IMG/VR virus record: IMGVR_UViG_3300024308_000039
Span: 1 to 41,409 of that record
Source of the DNA: a virus
DNA: 41,409 nucleotides
Direction: 5' to 3' (one strand)
Positions 6,124 through 12,946 of the stretch are shown in pieces (position 1 is the first letter of the stretch; the number at the start of each line of letters is the position of its first letter). Position numbers and translations under genes: made by a program. The notes under the pieces were generated by a model that saw nothing but the letters and a program-made list of their open reading frames with translations, had not been told where the DNA came from and made no database searches.

Positions 6124-6165
6124 TTAACCATCGGTATTGACTGACAAATATACCGATGGTTAACT
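6124..6165. promoter_or_regulatory. OL operator pair with rightward early promoter
   Basis: TTAACCATCGGTAT (6124-6137) and its inverted copy ATACCGATGGTTAA (6150-6163) are the same operator motif as at OR. Between and over them is a plus-strand promoter: -35 TTGACT at 6137-6142 and -10 TTAACT at 6160-6165 with a 17-bp spacer. On the minus strand, TTGTCA with an AT-rich -10 about 17 bp away could drive the 5736 gene. CI bound here would silence the plus-strand early operon. Confidence 0.82.
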
Positions 6166-6416
6166 ACATCCAACGCCGGATAACAACCGGCCAGATGGAA
6201 GGCAGCGATGAACCGGCCTCAACGGTTCAGAGGGTTGGCAACTGACCCGGGCGTGCAGCGTAAAGCGCCAAATCGAGTTATCCGGCGGACAGTGTCGCGG
6301 TCGGACAAACAATCTGAACGAGCCCGTACCGCGCCAGCAGCGCCGAAGGGACGGAAATTTTCACTGATGCACCTGGTTGGTCGGGTGCATTGGGAAACCA
6401 ACCGGGAGTCACATCG
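6166..6416 (+). other. Leader region of the plus-strand early operon
   Basis: Between the promoter at 6137-6165 and the 6417 gene lie a small hairpin (GCCGG ATAACAA CCGGC), a strong GGAAGG site with an ATG at 6208, and competing stems near the end (TGCACC/GGTGCA and GGTTGG/CCAACC between about 6367 and 6402). The first hairpin has the size of a boxB element, but I see no convincing boxA. It could be an antitermination site or a translational leader. Confidence 0.4.
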
Positions 6417-6435
6417 ATGGAAGCAACGATCGTAA
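6208..6435 (+). CDS. Candidate Arg-rich early ORF (75 aa), first in the operon
   Basis: ATG at 6208 with GGAAGG 5 bases upstream, directly behind a hairpin as for other genes of this operon. The product is rich in Arg and Ser (RVIRRTVSRSDKQSERAR in the middle) and overlaps the next gene by 19 bases. First position after the OL promoter and an Arg-rich segment recall lambda N, but there is no sequence match I can claim. It may equally be non-coding leader. Confidence 0.35.
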   Translation: MNRPQRFRGLATDPGVQRKAPNRVIRRTVSRSDKQSERARTAPAAPKGRKFSLMHLVGRVHWETNRESHRWKQRS

Positions 6436-6800
6436 GCGGCGCATGGAAGGGTCATCTCGGACGCGGCCTTGCGCCTAAAGAAGTTCAGTACCTGCTCGGC
6501 ACCGCCCAAGGCATGACTGCAAAGGAGATCGCGAGGCAGTTCGATGTCGCGGCCTGCACCGTAGCCAAGCGATTGTCCTGCGCCATGTTCAAGCTCGGCG
6601 TAACTCGCCAGACGGCAGCAGTGGCGGAAGCGATGCGCCGACAGATCATTTCGCCGATGTGCTTCGTTCTTGCCGCACTGATAGCGATTCACGCAGTGAT
6701 TGGTGACGACGCGATGCGGCGTGATCGCCGAGTGCCTGAGCGCCGCACTGCTCAGGTTCGAATGGTGCGCCGATCTGAGCAGCCCGTTTTGCTTGCCTGA
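6417..6800 (+). CDS. LuxR-type helix-turn-helix protein with C-terminal hydrophobic segment (127 aa)
   Basis: Residues 15-65 (LAPKEVQYLLGTAQGMTAKE, then IARQFDVAACTVAKRLS) match the LuxR/GerE DNA-binding fold. A hydrophobic stretch at about 79-93 (MCFVLAALIAIHAVIG) follows, then a basic tail. There is no receiver or ligand domain, so this is a stand-alone HTH like those found early in Pseudomonas prophages. ATG at 6417 with GGGAG upstream. A regulator role is inferred. Membrane anchoring by the hydrophobic stretch is possible but unproven. Confidence 0.7.
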   Translation: MEATIVSGAWKGHLGRGLAPKEVQYLLGTAQGMTAKEIARQFDVAACTVAKRLSCAMFKLGVTRQTAAVAEAMRRQIISPMCFVLAALIAIHAVIGDDAMRRDRRVPERRTAQVRMVRRSEQPVLLA

Positions 6801-6815
6801 TCCATCACCTGGACA

Positions 6816-6855
6816 GCATCACTTCTGCACCTTGGCGACAGGGTGCAGCGGGATG
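6816..6855 (+). repeat. Structured leader repeat, copy 1
   Basis: GCATCACTTCTGC (6816-6828) and GCAGCGGGATG (6845-6855) enclose a hairpin CTGCACC/GGTGCAG (6825-6831 and 6842-6848). The same two blocks recur at 7522-7560 with a different but still pairing loop region. It lies just before the TerB-like gene, whose AGAGGA site follows. Conserved ends with covarying inner stem suggest an RNA element. Confidence 0.55.
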
Positions 6856-6880
6856 TAACCCAACCCCAGAGGAATCACCC

Positions 6881-7318
6881 ATGTTCGGTATCGGTAAAAA
6901 GCTGTTCGGCGCCAAGCGCGCAGTCAAGAAACTGGAAAATCGTGACCTGATGCAAGCCATCGTCGGTGGCTGTCTGTTGGTTGCGGCATCGGATGGCGAG
7001 ATCAGCAAGAACGAAGCGGCTCAGATCGACATCCAGATCCGCGCCAACAAAGCCCTTGAGCACTTCGGCTCCGAGATCACCAGCACCGTCAACCTGTTCA
7101 CCGAACAGCTGCAGGCGGGCTTCCGTCTCGGTCGCATGAACATCCTGCGCGAGATTCGCGACATCAAAAACAACCCGGCGGACGCCGAAGAAGTCTTCGT
7201 GAACATGCTCACGGTGGCCGAAGGTGACGGCAACATCAGTCCCGAAGAGATGAAGGTGCTCGCCGAGATCGGCAATGAGCTCGGCCTGCGCCTGAAAGAC
7301 TTCGGTATCGAAGCGTGA
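6881..7318 (+). CDS. TerB-family protein (145 aa)
   Basis: All-helical protein of the TerB family. The pattern LLVAASDGEISKNEAAQI (32-49) and a second AEGDGNISPEEMKVLAEIG near residues 116-134 are the paired acidic helix motifs of this fold, which can bind metal. In bacteria TerB belongs to tellurite/stress membrane complexes, and phage copies have no proven function. ATG at 6881 behind AGAGGA. The stop overlaps the GTG of the next, membrane-bound, gene, which may be a partner. Confidence 0.75.
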   Translation: MFGIGKKLFGAKRAVKKLENRDLMQAIVGGCLLVAASDGEISKNEAAQIDIQIRANKALEHFGSEITSTVNLFTEQLQAGFRLGRMNILREIRDIKNNPADAEEVFVNMLTVAEGDGNISPEEMKVLAEIGNELGLRLKDFGIEA

Positions 7319-7521
7319 GCAAGCGGCTGCGCCAGGCCTTGATCACCCTCGGGGTGCTCTTGGTCGCAGGGCTTCTCATCAGCAGCATCTTCAACCGCGG
7401 CATCTGCTCCTATTACGGCTACCAAACCGATCGCGAAACCAAGTACGCACCGTTCGTTGGCTGCATGGTGAAAGCGTCCGGTAACTGGGTGCTTCGTAGC
7501 GAGCTGAGAGCCATCCAGTAG
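7315..7521 (+). CDS. Small membrane protein coupled to TerB-like gene (68 aa)
   Basis: GTG start at 7315 overlaps the TerB stop (GTGA). One membrane helix at about 8-26 (ALITLGVLLVAGLLISSIF), then a region with two Cys (CSYYGYQTD and VGCMVK), probably periplasmic and possibly disulfide-linked. Tight coupling suggests a functional pair with the TerB-like protein at the inner membrane. No family recognised. Confidence 0.7.
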   Translation: MSKRLRQALITLGVLLVAGLLISSIFNRGICSYYGYQTDRETKYAPFVGCMVKASGNWVLRSELRAIQ

Positions 7522-7560
7522 GCATCACTTCTGCTCATTCACTGAGTGGGCAGCGGGATG
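7522..7560 (+). repeat. Structured leader repeat, copy 2
   Basis: Shares GCATCACTTCTGC (7522-7534) and GCAGCGGGATG (7550-7560) with the copy at 6816-6855. The inner sequence differs but still pairs (CTGC/GCAG and CAC/GTG). Unlike copy 1 it is not followed by a gene within 300 bases. Confidence 0.55.
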
Positions 7561-7756
7561 CGGACGCCAACCCAGCAGACGCTGGACACCTGCATCAGGC
7601 GCTCGGTGTCAGGAACCGACGGCGCGGGGTGCGTCGATAAATCAGCCTCTTCGATTTACCCCGGAACGGAGGATTTGCAGCCATGTGAACCACGATCAAA
7701 GCCCTCCAGCAGGAGGCAATTACACCCCTTCACGTAGGGAGGTCTTCGTGAAGACA

Positions 7757-7783
7757 AAAGCCCGGGGCGACTCGGGCTTTTTT
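7757..7783 (+). terminator. Intrinsic terminator inside the early operon
   Basis: Stem AAAGCCCG/CGGGCTTT (7757-7764 and 7773-7780), loop GGGCGACT, T-run to 7783. All genes on both sides are plus strand, so downstream expression needs read-through, antitermination or another promoter. Confidence 0.8.
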
Positions 7784-7886
7784 ACGCCCGCCTTTATCCG
7801 TCAGCACTCTCCCCTGCGCCCAACGGCAACCAGCAGGCGGCACAGAGTGCTGACGAATACACGCAACCCACACCGAGGCATCTGCC

Positions 7887-8159
7887 ATGCATCCATCATT
7901 TCAAGAGCGCATCGACGAACTCGGTGTGCTGCTTCAGAAAACCCACGCCGCGCGCCTCGAGTTCTTCAAGCGCGTTGACCAGGTCATGCCACCAAAGAAG
8001 GTCCGCTTCCAAGTATCCGGCGAGAGCGGCGGGATGTATCGGGTCATCGACCTGAGCAGCGGCAAGACTCGCGCCTTCCGTGAGACCTTCAAGGCGGCGT
8101 ATGACATCGCAATGCAATTCGAAGACAAGGCCAACCGGCCGGCGGGAGGTGTCCAGTGA
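7887..8159 (+). CDS. Hypothetical early protein (90 aa)
   Basis: ATG at 7887 with GAGG upstream, after the long hairpin at 7801-7853. Helical N-terminal half (FQERIDELGVLLQKTH), then a short beta-rich part (VRFQVSGESGGMYRVIDLSS). Soluble. The TGA overlaps the GTG of the next gene. No family recognised. Confidence 0.65.
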   Translation: MHPSFQERIDELGVLLQKTHAARLEFFKRVDQVMPPKKVRFQVSGESGGMYRVIDLSSGKTRAFRETFKAAYDIAMQFEDKANRPAGGVQ

Positions 8160-8467
8160 TCGGTGTGCCGCTGCCTGATCCGCGTGAAGAGATCACCGCC
8201 AACCTGAACCGCGCTCTGGAAGACTTCTTCGGCGCCGGCAAGCACATCAAGCAGATCCCGTCGGGCGTCAGCGCCAACGCGCCAGTGCTGGGCACCACGC
8301 CTCACGCCAAGAAGCTGCGCGCCCTTCGTGACAAAGACGCGCCGAAGGTGAAAGCCCAGGCCGAAGCCGGCAAGACCGCATCAATGGCCGCCACCGCGCT
8401 CGACATGCGGATCAGCCGCGTGAAGCTGATCGCCCAGGAGAACGGCATAACGTTCGCCGAAAAATGA
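8156..8467 (+). CDS. Hypothetical early protein with HTH-like C-terminus (103 aa)
   Basis: GTG start at 8156 overlaps the preceding stop (GTGA). The Lys/Ala-rich middle is followed by TASMAATALDMRISRVKLIA (about 75-94), which has the spacing of a helix-turn-helix used in small phage regulators. I do not recognise a family, so DNA binding is a guess. Part of a run of overlapping early genes. Confidence 0.6.
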   Translation: MIGVPLPDPREEITANLNRALEDFFGAGKHIKQIPSGVSANAPVLGTTPHAKKLRALRDKDAPKVKAQAEAGKTASMAATALDMRISRVKLIAQENGITFAEK

Positions 8468-8655
8468 AGCGCATCAGCAAACAGGTGCAGCAGCGCCGCA
8501 AACAGACGTGGCTGGACTTGCCGGCCAGCGGAATTGAAGAGGTAGGCCATGGCCGAAGTACAGGAGCCAACGAAGGAAGCGATCAAGCAGAAGAAAAAGC
8601 GCGAGAAGGCAGCAGCAAAGGACGCTGCATTGGGCGTCGAGAAGTTTACGGTTGA
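8464..8655 (+). CDS. Doubtful small ORF (63 aa) overlapping two genes
   Basis: ATG at 8464 overlaps the previous stop (ATGA), which favours coupling. The last 107 bases overlap the 8549 gene in another frame and encode a low-complexity Gly/Arg/Ser stretch. Only the first 30 residues or so look protein-like. It may be a short spacer peptide whose translation feeds the 8549 start. Confidence 0.25.
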   Translation: MKRISKQVQQRRKQTWLDLPASGIEEVGHGRSTGANEGSDQAEEKAREGSSKGRCIGRREVYG

Positions 8656-8911
8656 AGTGGCCGGTGTGTTCAAGCCTGACCTTAAGCGGGTCATGGCAGC
8701 CCATGGCATCAACAACCAGCAGGACATTCACCAGCGGCTCCTAATCAACCTGATCGCCGCCGACTTCGAAACCCAGGCCACCATGCTACGCGGTGTCAAG
8801 ACACCTATCGTCGTTGCCGAAAAGGTGTCGAGACTTATTGAGGCTGCTGGAAGGAAGTCGCTCGCCGCCGATCCGCCTGAACCTGAAGACGAAATCGAAA
8901 TTCCAACATAA
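8549..8911 (+). CDS. Hypothetical early protein (120 aa)
   Basis: ATG at 8549 with GAGG nine bases upstream. Highly charged N-terminus (KEAIKQKKKREKAAAKDAAL), a predicted helical core (about 35-100, with NNQQDIHQRLLINLIAADFE) and an acidic, Pro-rich tail. The core recalls small nucleic-acid-binding phage proteins, but I cannot name a family. Soluble, no Cys. Confidence 0.65.
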   Translation: MAEVQEPTKEAIKQKKKREKAAAKDAALGVEKFTVEVAGVFKPDLKRVMAAHGINNQQDIHQRLLINLIAADFETQATMLRGVKTPIVVAEKVSRLIEAAGRKSLAADPPEPEDEIEIPT

Positions 8912-8968
8912 CCCCTACCCACGCTGCGCATCCGGTCACGGAGGGCGGCGCCTGACTGGAGATAATCC

Positions 8969-9571
8969 ATGGACAAGAACACGAAGATCCTGATCCCGGA
9001 GATCCCTGGTGAGTGGACCCAACGCCAGCGTAACGGCAACCTCAACGTGTGGAACGGTGCGGATCATCACCGATTTCACCGTACCACCACTGACCTGCCT
9101 GAAGTCAGCCTGCGGCCCCCGGAAAACGGACTGTATGCCGAGCGTATCGATGGAGCTTGGTATTGGGTGTCTGGCTGCGCCAAGTGCAACGGAACTGGTG
9201 AGAAGTACAGTTACTCGGTGTGCGACAAGCACAACGTTTGCCGCCTGTGCGGCACTCACCGCTCGAAGCTCACGGAAACACCGTGGGGCCATCCTGACGG
9301 CTTCACCTGCAAACCTTGTCAGGACGCAGAAGACGCCGTTGCGAAAGCCGCAGCGCTGGCCAAGGTCGCCGAGACCGACTATGACGAGTGGGATTATCGC
9401 AACCTGGACGAATGCAAGTGCCCGCATTGCGCCACCGTCATCCACATCGAGGCGGAAGATTACGGCGACAAGAACATGGCCTGTGATACCTGCGGCGGAA
9501 TGTTCGAACTGGTAACCGAGTATTCGGTGAGCTTCACCACCACGGTGATTGGCGAACGCATCATCGCCTGA
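8969..9571 (+). CDS. Multi-zinc-ribbon protein (200 aa)
   Basis: ATG at 8969 behind GGAG. At least three CxxC pairs plus extra knuckles: CAKCNGTG, CDKHNVCRLCG, CKPCQ, then CKCPHC and CDTCGG in the C-terminal third. Spacing fits two or three zinc ribbons, the first resembling DnaJ-like CxxCxGxG. Such proteins bind nucleic acid or partner proteins. The substrate is unknown. It is the last plus-strand gene before the inverted pair at 9583-10533. Confidence 0.7.
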   Translation: MDKNTKILIPEIPGEWTQRQRNGNLNVWNGADHHRFHRTTTDLPEVSLRPPENGLYAERIDGAWYWVSGCAKCNGTGEKYSYSVCDKHNVCRLCGTHRSKLTETPWGHPDGFTCKPCQDAEDAVAKAAALAKVAETDYDEWDYRNLDECKCPHCATVIHIEAEDYGDKNMACDTCGGMFELVTEYSVSFTTTVIGERIIA

Positions 9572-9582
9572 CCCGCCCTATC

Positions 9583-9960
9583 CTATTCCGTCTTATCCTT
9601 TGCAGCTTCGTCCAATTCACCGTGTGTCACCCATTTGGAATTGAGATCCTTTAGCCGATCAGAAAATCTGACATTCCTGGCGAATGCTTGCTCGAGCTTC
9701 TCTGGGGCTAGTGACTTCCCTTCCAAAAGGTCAAGCATGACTCGATGGTGATGAACGTAAGCAGCAGCTGGTGCGACATTTGGAATCCCATTATTCGCGA
9801 GCGCCAACTGAATATCCTGAGCCCTATTTTGCGTGGCAGACTCCATAGCGGCTTTGGCACGCTCACGCTTGGCAAGAAAATGGCTCTGCACCCATATAGC
9901 ACCTACTGATCCGACCGCGCCTACTAACGCGCCGAGTAAACCCGCAACCGCTGCATCCAC
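9583..9960 (-). CDS. Membrane-anchored hypothetical protein, antisense insert (125 aa)
   Basis: GTG at 9960 with GGAG upstream, directly behind a CCGGC/GCCGG hairpin (9976-9990). One membrane helix at about 3-25 (AAVAGLLGALVGAVGSVGAI), then a soluble helical region rich in Lys, Glu and Asn. The topology resembles many prophage accessory proteins, but I see no named domain. It and the 10060-10533 gene run against the plus-strand early operon, suggesting separate, perhaps lysogenic, expression. Confidence 0.65.
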   Translation of the reverse strand: MDAAVAGLLGALVGAVGSVGAIWVQSHFLAKRERAKAAMESATQNRAQDIQLALANNGIPNVAPAAAYVHHHRVMLDLLEGKSLAPEKLEQAFARNVRFSDRLKDLNSKWVTHGELDEAAKDKTE

Positions 9961-10059
9961 TTCGCTCTCCTTTATCCGGCTCCATGCCGGTCACCCGTAA
10001 TACGCCAACCCAAATCAAATTGCCACCACCGATCACGGAGGGCTGCGGCTGGCAGGCTT

Positions 10060-10533
10060 TCAAAACCACCCAAGGCAGTTACGTCTGGATAGATCGATCA
10101 ACGAAGCCTGGAGCTTTTCGGCCTTTGTACGAGCCTCCCTTACGTATTCATGCGCATCATGCGTCGATGAGTCTTCGATAAGTGCGAAAAGCTTTTTTTG
10201 CAGTCCAGTCCAGCGCTTCGCGGTTTCGTCGAACTCATCTTCAGTAAAAAGCATTTCCAACATAATGATGTCTGTCGCTAGCTTGTACCTAGCGATCGGC
10301 CAGCCGGCATCGAGCTCTTGTTTTTCATGCTTGGTCAATCCGTGAACTTGATGCTCACCATTTACCTCGCTATCTAAAAAACGGTGTATCAGATCCGTTT
10401 TCTCCAGAGCCGAACCGATCCGCTCATAGCGTTCAGTCCATAGCTTTTCTCGTTTTGTTCTAACAATCGCGAAATAGGCACCTACTCCTGCGCCGGCGAT
10501 TGCCAATATAAGCGGCACCCAAAAAGTAACCAT
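10060..10533 (-). CDS. Membrane-anchored hypothetical protein, antisense insert (157 aa)
   Basis: ATG at 10533. The N-terminal helix (about 2-24, [20 protein letters not shown]) is followed by a long charged helical cytoplasmic region ([20 protein letters not shown]) with several Trp and a [11 protein letters not shown] segment. Base composition is more AT-rich than in its neighbours. Same architecture and strand as 9583-9960, so they may work together. Candidate exclusion or defence function by position only. I could not identify a clear promoter. Confidence 0.65.
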   Translation of the reverse strand: MVTFWVPLILAIAGAGVGAYFAIVRTKREKLWTERYERIGSALEKTDLIHRFLDSEVNGEHQVHGLTKHEKQELDAGWPIARYKLATDIIMLEMLFTEDEFDETAKRWTGLQKKLFALIEDSSTHDAHEYVREARTKAEKLQASLIDLSRRNCLGWF

Positions 10534-10631
10534 CCAGCATTCGTCCTCGAAAATATTCTTCGACAGACAAATACCCCACTTCTACGAATCACGCCAGCCG
10601 GCGAGGCAGGCGCTCACCCGAGGAAATTGAA

Positions 10632-11639
10632 ATGCCTGTACTTCACAGCGTGATCCACAAGATCGACAAAAAGCCTGACGGCACCCCGGCTGTATTATTT
10701 CTCGGCAGTTCCGAGCAGGTCGAAAGCCAAGCCCGCGACGATCTGATGAATCAGTTCAACGAAAGCTACAACGCCACCGCCGGCAAGGGCTGGGGATTCT
10801 TCCATGCCGAATCTGGAGCATTCCCTCTGAGCGGCTGGCTCGCCAAGTACCTGGCGGGCGGCACCGACTTCCTCGATTTCAGCGTCACCGCCGTCGAGCA
10901 CTTGACCCGATTGATGGAGGAATCGAACTTGACTACAGGCGGCCACGCCCTTTTCTGTCAATACCGGCAAGGTCTCACTGACTACCTGATCATTGCCTTG
11001 GTGCAAGAAACGGAAGCGGTAACCATGACCGAAGAGTTGCACCTGATGGCGGTGAAGCGCTTGGATCTGGATCACATCCGTCTGGCCGCGCGCATCAACA
11101 TCAGCGAGTGGCAGAGCAATCCGCAATCGAAGCAGTTCATCTCGTTCATCAAGGGCAAACAGGGGCGCAAGCTGAACGACTACTTCCGTGATTTCATAGG
11201 ATGTCAGGAAGGGATCGACGGCCCCGGCGAAACCCGGACCCTGCTCAAGGCCTTCAGCGACTTCGTTGAGAGCGAGGATCTGAGCGAAGAATGTGCGCGC
11301 GAGAAGACTCAAACCCTCGTCAGCTACTCGATGGCCCAGGCCAAGCTCGGCGAACCGATCACCCTCGACGAACTGTCCGAGCTGATCAACGAGGACCAGC
11401 CGAAGAGCTTCTTCGACTTCATCAAGTCCAGGGATTACGGGCTTTCTGACTCACTGCCACCGGATAAGAAAACTCTCAACAAATTCCGGCGATTCACAGG
11501 CCGGGCCGAGGGCTTGTCGATCAGCTTCGAGCAACACCTGCTCGGATCGAAGATCGAGTTCGACGAAGCCGGCGGCACGCTGACGCTGCGTGGTCTGCCA
11601 ACCCAGCTTACAGAACAGCTAAAGCGCGCGAACACCTAA
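10632..11639 (+). CDS. Nucleoid-associated protein, NdpA/YejK family (335 aa)
   Basis: Full-length match to the 37-kDa nucleoid-associated protein family. Shared features are [86 protein letters not shown] and the C-terminal [19 protein letters not shown]. Host YejK binds DNA and interacts with topoisomerases. A phage copy could reshape host or phage nucleoid structure early in infection. ATG behind GAGGA. It lies just after the antisense pair. Confidence 0.92.
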   Translation: MPVLHSVIHKIDKKPDGTPAVLFLGSSEQVESQARDDLMNQFNESYNATAGKGWGFFHAESGAFPLSGWLAKYLAGGTDFLDFSVTAVEHLTRLMEESNLTTGGHALFCQYRQGLTDYLIIALVQETEAVTMTEELHLMAVKRLDLDHIRLAARINISEWQSNPQSKQFISFIKGKQGRKLNDYFRDFIGCQEGIDGPGETRTLLKAFSDFVESEDLSEECAREKTQTLVSYSMAQAKLGEPITLDELSELINEDQPKSFFDFIKSRDYGLSDSLPPDKKTLNKFRRFTGRAEGLSISFEQHLLGSKIEFDEAGGTLTLRGLPTQLTEQLKRANT

Positions 11640-11688
11640 CACCACCACCCTCCACCGCCCGGGCATGCCCCGGCATAGGACGCCATCC

Positions 11689-12264
11689 ATGCTGAACATC
11701 TTCTGGCGAATCATCGCCAAGGTACTCGCGCGCCCGGCCATCGCCGACTGGCTCATCGCCCGCGCCAAGCTCACCCCGTACCAACACATCATGTCCGCCG
11801 ACGGCACAGAGATGTACATGGGCCGGTGGTGGCTGTTCAACCCATACGACCCGGTGACCGGTGAGCGACGGATCAGCCTGATTCCATGGTCGATACGCAT
11901 CCACCACATCAAGCGCGAGGACAACGACCGCGACCTTCATGACCACCCATGGAATGCCCGCACGATCATCCTGCGCGGCTGGTACACCGAGGAACGGCCC
12001 GCGCTTGCATCGACCGCCGACTGGCTGAAACCCGGCCTACCACTTTTGTGGCTGCCAGATGACGAGGTTTGCAAGCTGGTCACGGTCAAGCGCAGCCCGG
12101 GCGACACCGCCCGCCTCAACCACGGCGAATACCACCGCATCGACCGGGTATCACCCTGCGGCGTCATCACCCTCTTCATCACCAGCAAGTGGCGCGGTGA
12201 CTGGGGATTCCTCGTAAACGGCGTGAAGGTGCCTTGGCGCACCTACACCAATTCAGATAACTGA
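11689..12264 (+). CDS. Cupin-like protein (191 aa)
   Basis: ATG at 11689 with AGGA upstream, after a CCGGG/CCCGG hairpin. The pattern IHHIKREDNDRDLHDHPWNA then LRGWYTEE and a later DTARLNHGEYHRIDRVSP is a cupin-type double-stranded beta-helix, with His93, His96, His149 and similar residues as possible metal ligands (positions approximate). It recurs in phage genomes as a protein of unknown substrate. The N-terminal 20 residues are hydrophobic and basic. Enzyme activity is not assigned. Confidence 0.7.
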   Translation: MLNIFWRIIAKVLARPAIADWLIARAKLTPYQHIMSADGTEMYMGRWWLFNPYDPVTGERRISLIPWSIRIHHIKREDNDRDLHDHPWNARTIILRGWYTEERPALASTADWLKPGLPLLWLPDDEVCKLVTVKRSPGDTARLNHGEYHRIDRVSPCGVITLFITSKWRGDWGFLVNGVKVPWRTYTNSDN

Positions 12265-12277
12265 CGGAGCTCGCAGC

Positions 12278-12901
12278 ATGAGCGAAGCGCATTGCAACAA
12301 ACTACCCCAGCGCAAAGCCTTGGGCCTCGTGACGCATGACAACACCGGCGGCCCGTTCGTGGTCGAGTGCCAGGGATGCGGCGAGGTCTACCCCAGCTTC
12401 CACTGCCTTGGCGGTGACCAGATCGCCGACACCGGCGACTACGAAGACGCGCGTTGCCCTCATTGCGATCAGGTCGACCCGGAAGAATGCGATAACGCCG
12501 CCTTGGCTTGGAACACTCAGCAGCTGAAGATCAACGAACTGCAGCAGCGCCTGAACGCAGCGGATCAACTGAACGATGATCGAGCCGGGACCTGCGAATG
12601 GAGTCGCGAAGACGACAGCGGCATCTGGAACAGTGGCTGCGGTGAGACTTGGTCATTCCACGAAGATGGGCCGGAAGAAAACGGCATGCACTTTTGCCAT
12701 TCCTGCGGCAAGCACCTGGTGGTTGAGGTGGTTGAACAGGAACAGGATGACGACTGGCATATGAACCCGTGCAAGCAAGGTCACCGCGATGTCGGCGCGG
12801 CCGGCGGTGTGGCGGCGTGCAACCAGTGCGACGAGAAGATCGAAGCAGCCACCACTCAAGAAGCATTCGAGCGCTGGAACGCAACGCACCCTCAGCAGTA
12901 A
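12278..12901 (+). CDS. Lar-like double zinc-ribbon protein (207 aa)
   Basis: Two or three Cys modules followed by the Trp-Asn motif typical of the Lar (restriction alleviation) family: CQGCG...CPHCDQ...AALAWNTQ in the first half, CHSCG in the middle and CNQCDEKIEAATTQEAFERWNA at the end. Rac prophage Lar modulates type I restriction, so an anti-restriction role is possible but unproven for this long version. ATG behind GGAG. Confidence 0.75.
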   Translation: MSEAHCNKLPQRKALGLVTHDNTGGPFVVECQGCGEVYPSFHCLGGDQIADTGDYEDARCPHCDQVDPEECDNAALAWNTQQLKINELQQRLNAADQLNDDRAGTCEWSREDDSGIWNSGCGETWSFHEDGPEENGMHFCHSCGKHLVVEVVEQEQDDDWHMNPCKQGHRDVGAAGGVAACNQCDEKIEAATTQEAFERWNATHPQQ

Positions 12902-12922
12902 CTCCCTCCCCCTTCAAAGTCA

Positions 12923-12936
12923 GCCGCTATAGCGGC
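12923..12936 (+). promoter_or_regulatory. Hairpin directly before the HNH gene RBS
   Basis: GCCGCTATAGCGGC is a perfect 14-bp palindrome, followed at once by AAGGA and the ATG at 12947. It is the clearest example of the hairpin-plus-SD spacers of this operon (others: 6825-6848, 11656-11672, 13991-14004, 14956-14972). Confidence 0.6.
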
Positions 12937-12946
12937 AAGGATACCT

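Larger units (their letters stand above)
7522..7886 (+). ncRNA. Structured non-coding stretch in the early operon
   Basis: No convincing gene in 365 bases. It contains leader-repeat copy 2 (7522-7560), a strong SD followed by ATGTGA (a two-codon start-stop) at 7683, a CTTCACG/CGTGAAG stem near 7730-7752, an intrinsic terminator (7757-7783) and a long hairpin TCAGCACTCT/AGAGTGCTGA (7801-7810 and 7844-7853) with an inner CCTGC/GCAGG stem. The density of structure suggests regulatory RNA or a processed small RNA. This is inferred from the sequence alone. Confidence 0.45.

Noticed and set aside
7685-7978. Open frame of 97 codons across the structured region
   Set aside because: Reads through the terminator and long hairpin and overlaps the 7887 gene; composition is not protein-like.
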